From the NCBI GenBank assembly GCA_027604185.1, contig JADGKB010000008.1, positions 124,001 through 188,000 on the forward strand: DNA of 64,000 bases. Direction: 5' to 3'. Positions 50,514 to 62,918 of the stretch are shown piece by piece. This DNA is from Boothiomyces macroporosus (taxonomy: Eukaryota; Chytridiomycota; Chytridiomycetes; Rhizophydiales; Terramycetaceae). The position numbers and the translations under genes are program-made. The notes beneath the pieces were generated by a model. The model did not search any database, was not told the DNA's origin, and worked only from the letters and a program-made list of their open reading frames with translations. How positions within the stretch are numbered: the first letter of the stretch is position 1; every line of letters starts with the position of its first letter.

Positions 50514-52955
50514 TTATTTCTTTGAAAAAGTATTATTCAATAGTTGTATAGTTCTGCCTACATCAAATTTCACAAAGTCCAAATCAAGCATTGCCACACC
50601 CAGCTGCTGCTTTTCCAACAGGTCATCCAGCTTTAGATCCATTTCAAGGATCGGCTGGTCCCTTCCCTTGTAGTTTAACGAAATCACGTAAACGCTTGGG
50701 AAAGGCGTGCTAATCACAAAGTAAATGTTCTCTCGTCTGAAATTAGCAATCAATTTACCTATTTTCTGGAACAGTAGATTCAATAATCACTCTGGATTCT
50801 TCCAATTTCTTGTGGGTGAACTTTACTGGTGCCTGAGTCTTTACTGCTTTTTGCTGTGGAGCACTCTGGATACGGACGTTTTGCAAGTAAGCTTTGTAAG
50901 TCTCCAGCTGTGCCCGAAGATAATCATTATGATCTTGGATATTTTTGTACACAATTGACAAACTATTGATTTCGCTAGCTACTTTTTCTGCCAGATTGCC
51001 CAAGTGTGTTAGCTCAGCAGAAATTTCTTCTTTCAAAAGAGCGTATCCGTCACTTTTGCTGATTTGCCCCAATCTAATCAACTCTTGCATCATGTCACCA
51101 AGCTTGAGGCCTTTTCGTACAAGCAATTGATCCCGCGAGGTGGATGCTAATTCTACTATTTTATCCAAATCTAGTGGTTTCATTTTAGCCATGCTTGGAG
51201 AAAGACGCAGTATTTGAACAAAGATGGATTTGGCATCATAGCTAAATTAAGCGGTAATTACTATAAGAACTCGGCTCTTGTAAGCTGATCCGCAGCGGCA
51301 GAAGAGGTAGTGTCAATATTGGTTTGATCCCAACGGGAAAAGAGCTCCAAGTTGATTTGCTTATTTTCCGATCTTGGAAGCTGTGGTTGAGGAGTTCCAA
51401 GGTCATTTAAGCAAATTCTCAGTCTATTATCCGGTTCAGGACACTATAATTAGTGAAATTCTACCAATTTGTCCATGCAGTTGTACAACAGCGAGTGTGT
51501 GCTGTAGATTTCATTCAACGTAATCTTCAATTGCATATCTGTTTTTGACAGGGCAATATATTGTTCCATCTACGATTAAAAATTAAAAACCTCCAGTGCA
51601 TCAGTGAATTCGCCAACTTCACACAAATCATTCAAGAATCGTTGGAAACGGGCTTCGTTGTGCTCAATGAATGGATTCAGCACAGACATAAAAGGCTCTT
51701 TGGTGTGGGAAGGCTTGTTGGCCAAGTTTTGCAACAACTTTGCGACTAATGTAAAAGTCCTTCTAGGATTCTTTTTTGGATCCGAATCGACTGTCATATA
51801 ATGCTGTGGAGTAACAATAGCAGGATTGACGAATCGCAGCATGAAAAACCCTCCAATTAACGAGCATTTTTGGGCTTCAGTAGAATCTGGATATTTTCTC
51901 TGAGGATTAATTATAATTACCTTGGTCAATGAACGAATTTGTTTACAAATCCATCTAATACCGTACGGAACTTGGTCAATGGAGCTCATAATGATACTGA
52001 GGAAACTTGCCCCAATTTCCATAAGAGTTTTCACCCTTGGGGCAATAATTGCCTGGACATCAGGATTTCTTGCTGCTTCTTCTGCACTAACTGATTTTGG
52101 CAAATTGGTAGGCTGGTTAGTGGCATTTTCGATATCCTGAATCATTTGGTCGTAAACTTTGACAGGATTGATTTCCAGGTCCAAATCATGTAATCCAATG
52201 AGCTTATTGACACGCTCCGATAATATGCTTTTGAGATAAGTTTGACCAGGACCACGTCTGGTGTATGTAGTCATCATTCTGCTTACCGGTGTATTTGCTC
52301 TCATCAAGTTGGAGAAATTAGTAGCGCTTTCAAACTCGGCAGCAAGCACGTTCTGAATTAAAAGAATATTACTTGAAACATGGATAACAGCAAATATTCT
52401 TCTCTGGTTTCGTACTGGTTTCCAAATAATGTGAACATTACAGTTTGCAGCAAAGTGTCGATTTCAGATAGCGTAACAAATCTCGTTAACCCCGCGATAT
52501 ATCTTGGTTCAGACTGTAGCAAATGGAAGAGGTTTCCGTATAATTTACGCTTTCTATCATCTGGCAAGTGGCCTTCGGCCGTTTCCAATTCTTCTAATTG
52601 AGCAGCGACTTCTTGTTGCTACTATTAGGTTGGTATTACTTCAGACAAGGCCATTCTATTTTGAATCAGCAATGCAATTCTGGAATCCAAATACCGCTTA
52701 TCCCTTTCTAAAATGAAGTTGCGTTTGGACTGAGAAGATATTTTCAATTTCATTTCCCTTAACCTCCTTTGCGCTAAATATTAAGCTGGATTTACAATGA
52801 GTAAGTTCATCTTCTACTTCAGCATCGTTCTCTGCAGCCATTGACCATAGAGCTGCTACTGAAAATCTTCCGGATCTAGTCTTGCCTTCCATTCCATTTT
52901 GTGTTGCAACCAATGCCGCTTTCGCAACATCCGAGGGTTGATATTGTTGAGACAT
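50514..52955 (-). CDS. IQGAP-like RasGAP (Gap1/Sar1 type)
   Basis: Ras GTPase-activating protein with RasGAP and RasGAP-C (RGC) domains, 764 aa, almost the length of fission yeast Gap1. Eight exons; introns 52795-52774 (22 nt), 52639-52619 (21), 52372-52353 (20), 51590-51570 (21), 51464-51444 (21), 51261-51242 (20) and 50758-50737 (22). The first junction restores [20 protein letters not shown] followed by IQNRM, a signature of this subgroup. GAP core: [20 protein letters not shown], where an Arg is the likely finger, and [18 protein letters not shown] (the FLR-PA block). The C-terminal RGC region contains [18 protein letters not shown] and [20 protein letters not shown]. No CH, IQ or WW domain, so it is the short, non-scaffold form. 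Confidence 0.93.
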
Positions 52956-53263
52956 CAATTGCTTTTGGTAAATTGTCAAAGCAAGAAATTGATTGCTCTG
53001 CAGTTGTGGCGTTTGCGGCGTACGGTTTGAAACGAACGATGAGAAAAAAACAGGGGCTCTGAGATTTTACTGGAGTTTAAATGACAATGGGACACCAAAG
53101 AGAATCAAAGAATTCCTCCGCCGTTTCAAGCCTTTGAACCTTTGCTAGTACATCTGACTGTGAATTTGTATTAAGTGTTAACCCTGTAATCTATATTGCA
53201 ATTACTAGGCAACGTGCCACCTCAATGAAAGCTCTGCTTTTTTACTTACAATATTTAAACAGT
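52956..53263. other. Intergenic region between RasGAP and the giant ASH gene
   Basis: About 300 bp between the RasGAP start and the ASH-gene stop, both minus strand. It presumably holds the RasGAP promoter. No TATA box, ORF or RNA gene stands out. Confidence 0.5.
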
Positions 53264-56200
53264 TTATTGCTCTTGTGGTACCAGCACCTTTGCTAACTCA
53301 ACCAATGGCTCAATTTGAGTGTTGCGACGAGGAAAGAATGAAAGAAATGAAACAAACGGTGCAATCTAGAGTTAGAAAAATATTACCCAAAAGTTATTGG
53401 GTGTGATGAAAGATGGCAGCAATCCTCTTGATGCGGTGAACAGCGATCTAGTATTAAATTCAATTACTTGAATAACAATGATCCCAGATGTAAATATCTA
53501 TAGGCAGCTTGCTCCCGCGTCCCATAGTGTATAAGCTCATCAACTATGTATCGGTACAAGAAAAATGCATCAGAATCAATATCATTTAGAAGGCCTGGCA
53601 AAGTTGCTATTTGCCGGAGAAGACGAATACAGTGACTTTCAAGAATATGGAAATGGTTCAGGGAATCAGAGGCAAACTAATTTAGAAATAAATTACTTGG
53701 AATGTCTTCAAGTGGCCAAAACTTAATCTGACGTATAGTCGCTGTCTCTCATGTGGCTTCTTTTTGTTATATAGTACAAAGTGATCCATGATGTATTTTT
53801 GCTAGGTTACGTTAAAAATACCTTTCGCAGTTGCTCAATATGCTTATTGATATTATTTAGCAACGGTATTATTCTATACTTTTTAGTCGCCTTTGGCTCT
53901 AGAGTGCATGTGATTAATCCTTGGTGGCCATGGGAAAATGAAAGCTTTGAAAGACTGCTTGTGTTTGCTGTTGGCGTATCTTCATCAGAATCCGAGGAAT
54001 CGTCATTGTTGCGTTTTTTACCAGATAGGTAATGCAGTACCCTTGACGTAAATGTGTTGTAACTTCGGTGATGCGGGCTTGTTGCTTTTGCAGCTGGCCC
54101 AGGATTATGCAACTCAATGTCAAAATATATCGAATCGCATATAATGTGAAACTCCAAAGTCTTGTCCGAACTATTAGTGATTGCCAATATGTCATTATCA
54201 CATTGAATTTGTTGCGGAGTCAGCGCTTCGATTTCGTTGTTTGCTTTCTTTGATACAGCACACGAAAAAACAAAGTCATTTGGCGAAACGGTCATCTGAA
54301 GCGGAGTACATAAAGCTTTTAATGGGATTACTTTTTGATAGTCCTTAACAAGCCTGCAATTCACATAAATTTCAATATCCTTGTGTTCTACATAGTCTTC
54401 TAGCTGGGCACCAATTTTTGAAGATGGCATCAAGAGTAGCCTGAGAAATACTTGACAGCTAGACCCTCCTTCAATTCTAATTGTCGAAAAAAGTTTCGCC
54501 CCAGATCTAGAGAGGGAGAAAATCAATTCGCTTTCGTCATCTCTGGGAAGATTACTAGTTACAGAAAACTCTAGTGGTGTAAGTTCATGGTTGAATATCA
54601 CCAAACTCTTTGTAACATAAAATGCCCCGAAAGAGAGCATCCCCATGTCAATCGTTGAGCTTTTGGATTCAATCGCGTGCGTATAAACCTGGAAAACCTT
54701 GTTGTTATTCAAATCAGCTTTGTACGGTGCTGCTACTTCGGTTTGGGTAGTGTTGGTAGAGCGTTTCAAATTTTGCTTTGCAACAACCTCCATTGTAACC
54801 CGAACAAATTTTGTGTCCATATAGTTATCCAAATTTTGGATCATAAGATAAGCATAGTACGTTCCTCTAAGAGCAACCATCAAACTTAATGTAATCTGTT
54901 GTGAAGATGCGGAAAATGAGTTTGACCGCGACATTTCCAATAACCCTTCATATCTGTTGCACACTATCCAATCAGAGTCTTTTTCATTAACTGGGCAAAT
55001 CCGATACGATGCTTGAGAGCCCGTGGTGAGTTCTATGGTGATTTTTTTAGATAATGCGGTGGGCGACAAATCCTGTTGGCCAAGATCAAGTTCGTAAAAG
55101 CCTTCAAATTTGCCACTGGTGATATCATAGAGCTTCTTGCATCCCTTGATTTCAAGCACTGGTGGAACTGGGGCACTATAGGATATAGCAGATTCTTGTT
55201 TCAAAGAAAAGTTTTGAATTTCTGGTGATAGCGTTAATTCATCTCGAACAATAGGAATATCTTCAGTACCCCTGTTCTGATATACATCAGCCATCACTCG
55301 CGAAGTTCTAGTTTCAAATAGCTTTGTTGGGACATCGTCGGTGTAATCGGTAGTACTTTGCAACATTCCAGTGTTGTCTTCCAACAACTTTATCGAAACA
55401 GTCTGCCCTTTCTTTGACAAAGAATTCTTGTCAATGAAATGCACTTTGATGTCGTCGGAAATCCCGTAAATCTTGGAATCCCTCAAAGAGAACGTAATCG
55501 TAATTTGACCACCTGCTTCAACTTGAAAGGTCCCATCCTCCTTCAGAGGGGATATTTCGATAATGTTTTCTGCTGCAGAAGCAAATTCTATGGGATATTC
55601 TATGGCAACTTTCAAGTCAAGGGTGTAATTATTTGACAAATTTGTTACACTGATATTTTGCTTCTGGATCGTCAAGGCAGGCTGTGTGGATTGCGGCTTT
55701 TTATCGTCATCACTGTCTGAAAGGACAATTGTTTTAAAAGTAAGCGAGCTCTCTGATAGGGTAAATGTTGGCCCTTCCACAAAGACACCCCGCAAAGCGA
55801 CTGATTCTACAAGCTTCAAAGTGTTCTCCTTGTCTCCATCTATGCTCTGTTTAACCTTTGAAGTCAGCCAAAACGTTCCCAAAGTTACTCCTGCAGGATT
55901 GGTCAAGTACGAAGAAGCTATCATCCCTTGTGACAAACGAATGGCATCTTTTGCGGCGATTCTAATTTTCACTTCAATTGAGCCTTTAGAAGGTAATGAT
56001 ACGCTTGTTCCAATGGGCGAATTTGAATTGCGGGAGAGTATTTCAGTAGAAATCAAACTTTCAACATCAGGCGTAAGGGTACAGCCAATATCAAACTTAA
56101 CATCTTGATCTGCTACATTTGTAATGACAAACCAATTATCGCAAGGCAAAGCTGACGGAGAGGAAGGAAAAATCAGTGGGGGAAGCTGCAATTCTCCAGA

Positions 56201-59200
56201 GTTTAATCGGTCAAATTTCAACTCGAACTGGGTCATAAAATACTTGAGCGTCACAGTCAAATCATTGGATGGATTGAAGATGTTTTTAATCGTGATTGTT
56301 CCAGATTGAGCTCCAGATATTCTTTCTTGCACTTGTCTTGGATTAAACTGGCATTCAATAACTTGATGACATCCAGGTTCGATCTTTCTCTTGGAAGGAA
56401 TATTTTCATTTTCATTACCAATTGAAGTGATTTCAACATAATCCGGAATTTCAAAATCATACAAATACGTAATTTCGGATGGGTTGTGGATTTTGAATTG
56501 AAATTTTACTTCTTGCCACATATTGATGTGGCCCACTTTTCCCAAATCAATGATGTTCGTTTCAATTGACCCAACGGACTGACAGTATCCTACAGACAAC
56601 TCGAAAGCTGCAACGTCTACCTGCTTATCAACATTCTTAAACACCAAGATCCCGTCCTGTATAAACCTTTTACCCAAATTAACTGTGCTAGCGTTATTTT
56701 CATCCAACAGCATGTTAAGCGATGTAACCGATATTACTGCGATTGCTTTTTCCTTTGGCTGTAACAGCAATGCGGAGCCAAGTACAGCCAATTTGTTGTT
56801 CACTCTAGAGTTTTCCACTTCGGAAGTATTTTGGATCAAATTGTCCACCACGAATCCTGATCCAACATTAATCATCCAGCGAAAATTCAGGCCAATGTCA
56901 CTGTATGCCTGCAAGTGTATGAGTTCATCAGTATTGTTTTTTAACTCTACACTGTTTTCGTACAGTGGCATGCTGTCTGTCCTCGATTTCTTCTGCAGTC
57001 TCAAATAACTGGCACCGCCATCCTGAACAACCGACGAGTAAACATTTTCCCATCGTATTATATCCATCGTATCGTCTTCTACTCTTTTTTGATTCAATAC
57101 TGAACAGGACACGAAGGTTGGATTACAAAATGCTCTGACAGAGACTTCAAAGTTTTGATTCAAATTGTTCATATTCTTGCAAACAATTGATTCGTTGTAA
57201 AAGCCGTATTTTGCACACATTAAGGAAAATGTAACACATTCGCCCTGAATATTGCTTCCAGTTTGTGATGAGGACTCGACTGGACCGATACACCCCTTGA
57301 AATCTTCAATTATAATTCCACTGGAGGGCTGAAGCTGAAATTGCAAAGGCATTGATGACGTAAGATTATACACCCAGAATTTTCCTCTAACAAGCTGGCC
57401 TTTTGAACACTTTGAACCAAAATTAATAACTTTGTCGGAAACTGCAAAAAACGATTGTCCTATCGCGGCATTGAATTTTAGAGTATGGGTGAACACATTC
57501 ACAAAATTATCTGGATTGGATACCACTTTGGAAGAGGCTGGATAGCTGTCGAGTTCCTTGATATTATCTTTCACAAAGATCATAAATCTAATTCCTCCAA
57601 TCAAGTTCCTGCAGTCTATTTGAGACGCCAGCTTTGCATCTGTTTGAATGTTGAACGGTTTTTCCAACTTTTTCAATAGCGAAGCGCTTCCGGTGCTAAC
57701 TAATCCTGGTTGTAAAGCTATATAAACAATAACTTTTTCATTCCCATTTAAAGTAATCGGATTCGAAGAAAGGGAATTTTCCAACAAGTTATCGGCAAAT
57801 ATATAACACTGCTGGCTCAAGTTTGAAATGGCTGAGAGAACTATGGGGTTATCGGTAATATTTTCTACTTCAATTGGAACTACTTTGGCAAATCGTTTTT
57901 GATAATCTATATAGCAATAACCAAAATCAAGCTCGTAATTTCCTTGTTTAACATCTGCAAGGCCAAAATGATTGATTCTTTCATGAGAATTGAAGTTTAG
58001 TCTGAGATAGGACGATAATGTAGCATAATAGATATACGTTATTGATATCTTTTGTGATTTCCTGGAGTCTTGCACATGAATAGTCGCTTTCAGTCTGCCC
58101 AAGCTTCGTGGTATTAGAGTAAGTTCAATTTTTCTTGTTTCATTTGCCTTCAAAATTCCTGCCTGTTTCTTTGCGTAAAGAGTTGCTGCCAAATCTCTTG
58201 GAATATCCAAGATAAACCGTAAATCCCGATCAGATTGATTTATCAATACAAAATAGCAATGTTTCTTTTCTCCAATTTCCAATTTCCCTAAATCAACGAG
58301 TTGCATTTCAACAGTGAATTTGGGGGTTGCAACTTCAGGAATGAAATTTTTGATTGGGGATTGAGGGAGGTTTTGGCTCGTCGTAGTACTTGGCATGGAA
58401 CTAATTACCGGCGTATCAAATTGGAAGCCATTATCAGTCTCGCTTTTGCGACTAACATCTTGTTCTTCCTGCAAGACTCGTAGGTATGCTTGCTGGTCGT
58501 AACAGACTGTCGACTTCACAAGGACTCTTTTAACAATATCCGTATTTTTCTGTTCATGAATGTATATCCTTGCAGTGCATATTTCGCTATCTATCGACCT
58601 TGTGTCTTCGGTTCCAACAGCTGAAAGGGATGGATTTGAAGGCAGAGAAGAACTTTCAAACTTTGAATAGCTAGTGTCACTTTGAAAGTCTGGGGAACCT
58701 CTAATGGATATTCTACTAATGCGAGATGGCTTGAAAAAGACTTTGACTGTTTTCACACATCTTGGGCCAATCGGAAATATTATCGAGCAGTCCGTGGTTT
58801 TTACTTTTGGTACTGTATTAGAAGTAATTGCTAGCAAATCCTTTGCACTTGTATGGGCAGATTTGGTAGTATTGAGCGCAACAGGTGAGGAATCTTCCTG
58901 CTTTTCATTTTCCGATTTTGCCACCTTCCCTGCTCGTAGTAGCTTCAGCTCTTCCATAATTTTATCGGCTTTATCTTGACGGCCCTTTCGCACAGCAATT
59001 TTGTGTTTTTGCTCCAATTGCTCAATTCTCTCTTCCATTTCTTTCGAAAGCAAAACTTTTTGATTTCCATCCTCATCTTCGCCGGAACTGTCGATTGAAA
59101 ACCAAATCTCTCCACTGCATTGTTCAAAGACTAATTCCTGGGGATCGACTTTAACTTCGAAAATTCTCGTGTGCTTGGTGCTAGTATTTGAAATCACAAT

Positions 59201-62200
59201 ATTTTGCACATTTTGACACACTTGGTCGATGAGACATGGGCCAAATGAGAGCAAGAGATTTTCGATAAAGAAATTGGCAGGTTGCCGGATATTTGCTTTT
59301 ACTATCAGAGTTTGGTTATTGTCGGGATTTTGGATATTCTCGATTGTTAGGTTTTCTTGGAATAGTCCGGCTAGCGAAGGATCAAACATGAATTCGACTT
59401 CGCGCTTTCCATATCCACGAATAACACCGTATTTCCCTTCTGAAAATATTAAATCTCCTGAAGCTATTGATCCAGATTTTCGGATACCGTATATGAGAGG
59501 CACTTCTGATTTGTTTCTAATTACAATCTTCTTGGTTCTCCTTTCAGTTTTGTCCATATTACCAAAATTGATGTGCTTTTGTCCCAGCTCCATCAACGAT
59601 TTGGCAACCAAGGATCTGACCATCATTTCTCTAATTGGGATTTTATCAGCATTTTCCTTTTTCAACAAATAATCAAACTGCATAGCTTTAATAGTCCTGT
59701 CGAATTCAATCATTTTGAAGAATACACGGGCATCGTATTTTCTTGCTTTGCCCTATATATTATCAACAAGGTACCTGAAGCGATGAAAGATTTTGATTAT
59801 TACTTTTGAACACAAGGATAATTGTCAGCTGCTTTTGAGGACCAACTGTTACCCGCGATAAAGGAACTAGTTGAGCATCTCGAATGCAGTCATCCAACTC
59901 TCTTCGAATTGTCTGCTGGGTCTTTACGTATTTCTCTTCAGATTCATAATTAGTAAAGTGCGGACTGATCATTCCGGTTTCTTTTTCTAGGAGTGGTAGA
60001 AGAGTATCCATTGCAAACTTTGTTGTTTCGGCATTTTCCACTTTTTCATCAGGCTTGCATAACAAGTTGTCTGACAATGAGACATCTTCATATGTACCTG
60101 AAACATCAGAAACATCGTCATCATTTTGAGCAGAATTTTTCTTTGTAAAATTGGATCGTAATGATCGCAGTGGTACTGTATAAGTATTCTTGCGTCGACT
60201 GGGTGATCTCGGTGGTTCCACTTTATTTGAAGACGCCAAATCCAAGTAATCTGGAGATGCAACCGCTTGAGTGATATCCCCCATATTTCTCCTTGATTTT
60301 AATGTTACCGAGCCAATTGTTATACCAGAAGTTGATTGTGCAGCTTTCAGCGAGTTGACTTTTGATTCGGTAGAAGGCCGGTTTAATTTTCTACGATCTT
60401 CAATAGATTCTAGCAATTTCTCCTTTCTTTCTGAATTTCTTGGAAGCACAGTAGGGTTATACTCTGCCACGCCATATATTCCAATGTCTCCTGGCATCGA
60501 ATTTGAAAGCTCTAAAACCAAATCTTGATCAGAAATATTTTCAATGATGAATGTACGGACAACTGGCGAATTGATTAATGCTGTGCCAAAATCAATAAAA
60601 TTTGTTGCTGCTGGAGTCAAAATATTATAGAATAACGAGTGAAAAGTAACTTTTTGCTGGTCAATGTTTGTCGAGTGTACTTGCACAATCTGGTCATTAT
60701 CAGGGTTAAAAAGGTTAGCAACAGTGATATCCTTTTTGTAATCTGGGTTGACTTTTCTAGGATAGATATCAATTTTAACTTCCACAGATTGCTTTGCAGG
60801 TATTACTATTTCTCCCCTGAATGAACTAAGAACCTTTGATACATATCGAAGTTCTATTAAGGTAGGCAAATCAGACATGTTACGCACAATCAACGGAGCC
60901 GATTTGAGCGTGCTGACATTGGTATCACCGAAATTTATCGTAGAAGGAGACACTTCAATTGCTGATGTACACACTTTGCTGACACACTGAATTATATTCT
61001 TTTCGGAGTTGTTCTGTTGTCCAGGTTTGCAAGAAGATAATGTCACCCTAAAATTTCTTTTTGACAGTCTACATGATCGATAGTCTGAAGTAATTGGATC
61101 TCTTTGGGGCAAATAGCAAACTTCAATGTGCTTCTCTATCCCTGGTCGCAAAATCAATTCTTCGATCCTTGTGATTTCTTCTCCTAGTATTCCAACATCC
61201 TTGTTGTATGGAAGGTCAAAGCTTGAAAATGAATCGTAGTCTTCAGACATTGTTCTAGATACAGAGTCATGATTTGAACGAAGAGCTTCAACGATATTTG
61301 GTAGTGGAACTATGTCAAAGATATAATACCGTCTTGATCTTCGCCGTTTGGATATCCTGGTGAGGAACCGACCGAGCTAGAAGAGCTATGCGTACGTGTT
61401 ATCGACAGTTCACTATGGGTCCTGGATACCCCAGATATTTCAGTCAGGCGATCGTGCAAAAGCTTTTCTGGTGGTTCCAGTAGACCGTCCGAAATGTCAA
61501 ATGAATCTCTATGTAATGGTTCAGACATTTGTTTAGAGTGCTGTCTAGATCTAATCGGCTCGTATGTTTGCACTTCTTCGCTCTTTAATTGAAATACCAC
61601 ATCCGGAGAGTCACTGGAAAATCCAATTTCCAACGGGGATTCTGACACATTCCGCAAGATAATAAATTTCTTTTTCATTAATCCTGCACAGCAATCTCCA
61701 AAATCCAGCATATTTCCTGTACTGATGATTAGCTTTTCTTCTCTCATCACTGATCGCACTATGGCATGAACGTGAGTTTGGACAGTATTACTGGCATCAT
61801 TCTGGTTTTCAATCTGTAATTCATAGTTGAATTCACCAACGTCGGTAGGTTTAAATGAAACTCGAATTCTTTTTGGGGTATAAGCTGCAAGAGGTGAAAA
61901 ATCTAGAGGCTCGCCAGTATCGTAATCAGTGAACTTGAGCCAGTTTTTATGATTCTTGTTTGATAAATCAACTGATGTTAGTGTCCAGAAAAGCATGATT
62001 TCGGATCGGTTGTGAACTGTGAAATCTTTGAAATACGTTCCGCCAACGACACAGTCATCGAAAATCAACCCTGTAGAAGAAATATCCGTTGTGAATACAC
62101 TCTTGCAGATCCTTGATTTGAACTTTGTAGTCACCTTTTGTAAAATTCAGTTTACCTGAAAATCAGGAGGGATGACTACATCACCGTCAATATTCTTTGC

Positions 62201-62725
62201 GGGATCGGTATTGGTACGTCCAATCTTTGGTGATATGATCGGCTTTTCCAGAATGGCTTTTGAATCCTGCTTTACTAGCCCTAGTTTGTCCTTTTTGAAA
62301 CAGAAAAAGAACAGCAATCCGTTTATCTCAATAAAGTCGTGCGTCGCATCCTCCTTGAAAATAGTTGGGGTATTTGGTTCCGTAGTTGGTAAAAAGGCAA
62401 TGATGATTTTCTGAGTTTGAAATGGCTCCAAATCAATTTGATCAATATGCCCTACAAAGTTGAATAACTGGTTAAAGCCAGTGTTGGTCCTGGCCATACA
62501 ATACTCGACCGTATTCGTATTCTCAACTTGGAGTTGGTCTGGAAGATTTTCATTTGATTTTTGGAAGGCGATTTTTGTCAACTGAGGTTAATCATTGATT
62601 ACGTTTGAACGGAGCTTTACTGTGAGTTTTAAATCCGTAGTATTTTTAATCTCGAATCTAGTAAGCGAATGTAATCCGTTATCGTACACTTGATCCAATA
62701 TAATCTTTCCTGTTACTTCAATCAT
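53264..62725 (-). CDS. Giant ASH-domain flagellar protein (HYDIN/CFAP47-like), 3,098 aa
   Basis: Nine exons from ATG 62725; introns 62602-62582, 62155-62135, 61329-61310, 59774-59753, 53821-53802, 53696-53677, 53467-53448 and 53386-53366 (20-22 nt). Total coding length is an exact multiple of three. Nearly the whole protein is repeated ASH/MSP-type beta domains, each with a phrase like LDFGDCCAGLMKKKFIILRN, INFGDTNVSTLKSAPLIVRN, VDLGKLEIGEKKHCYFVLIN or INFGSKCSKGQLVRGKFWVY. A coiled-coil segment (MEERIEQLEQKHKIAVRKG) interrupts one. After an apparent stop at 53807, a 20-nt intron leads to four short exons encoding a ~155-residue non-ASH helical C-terminus (HFVLYNKKKPHERQRLYVRL ... GLLNDIDSDAFFLYRYIVDE). 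Size suits CFAP47 or a short HYDIN, but I see no CH domain. Central-pair role inferred. Confidence 0.8.
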
Positions 62726-62918
62726 GTAATTTGTTGGTTCGTCGGGATTTTAATTTTTGAAAAAAATCACAAGGGAGAAGGGGGAAACCGAAATTCATTA
62801 GAATTTGCCGATTTTATAAACATATTGAGTGTATGTCTTTCCGATGGTAGAATCACACCCATTTTGTGTATTCCATTGTTGAAAGTGTCAATTGTTGACA
62901 CCAGGAAAATTCTTTGTG

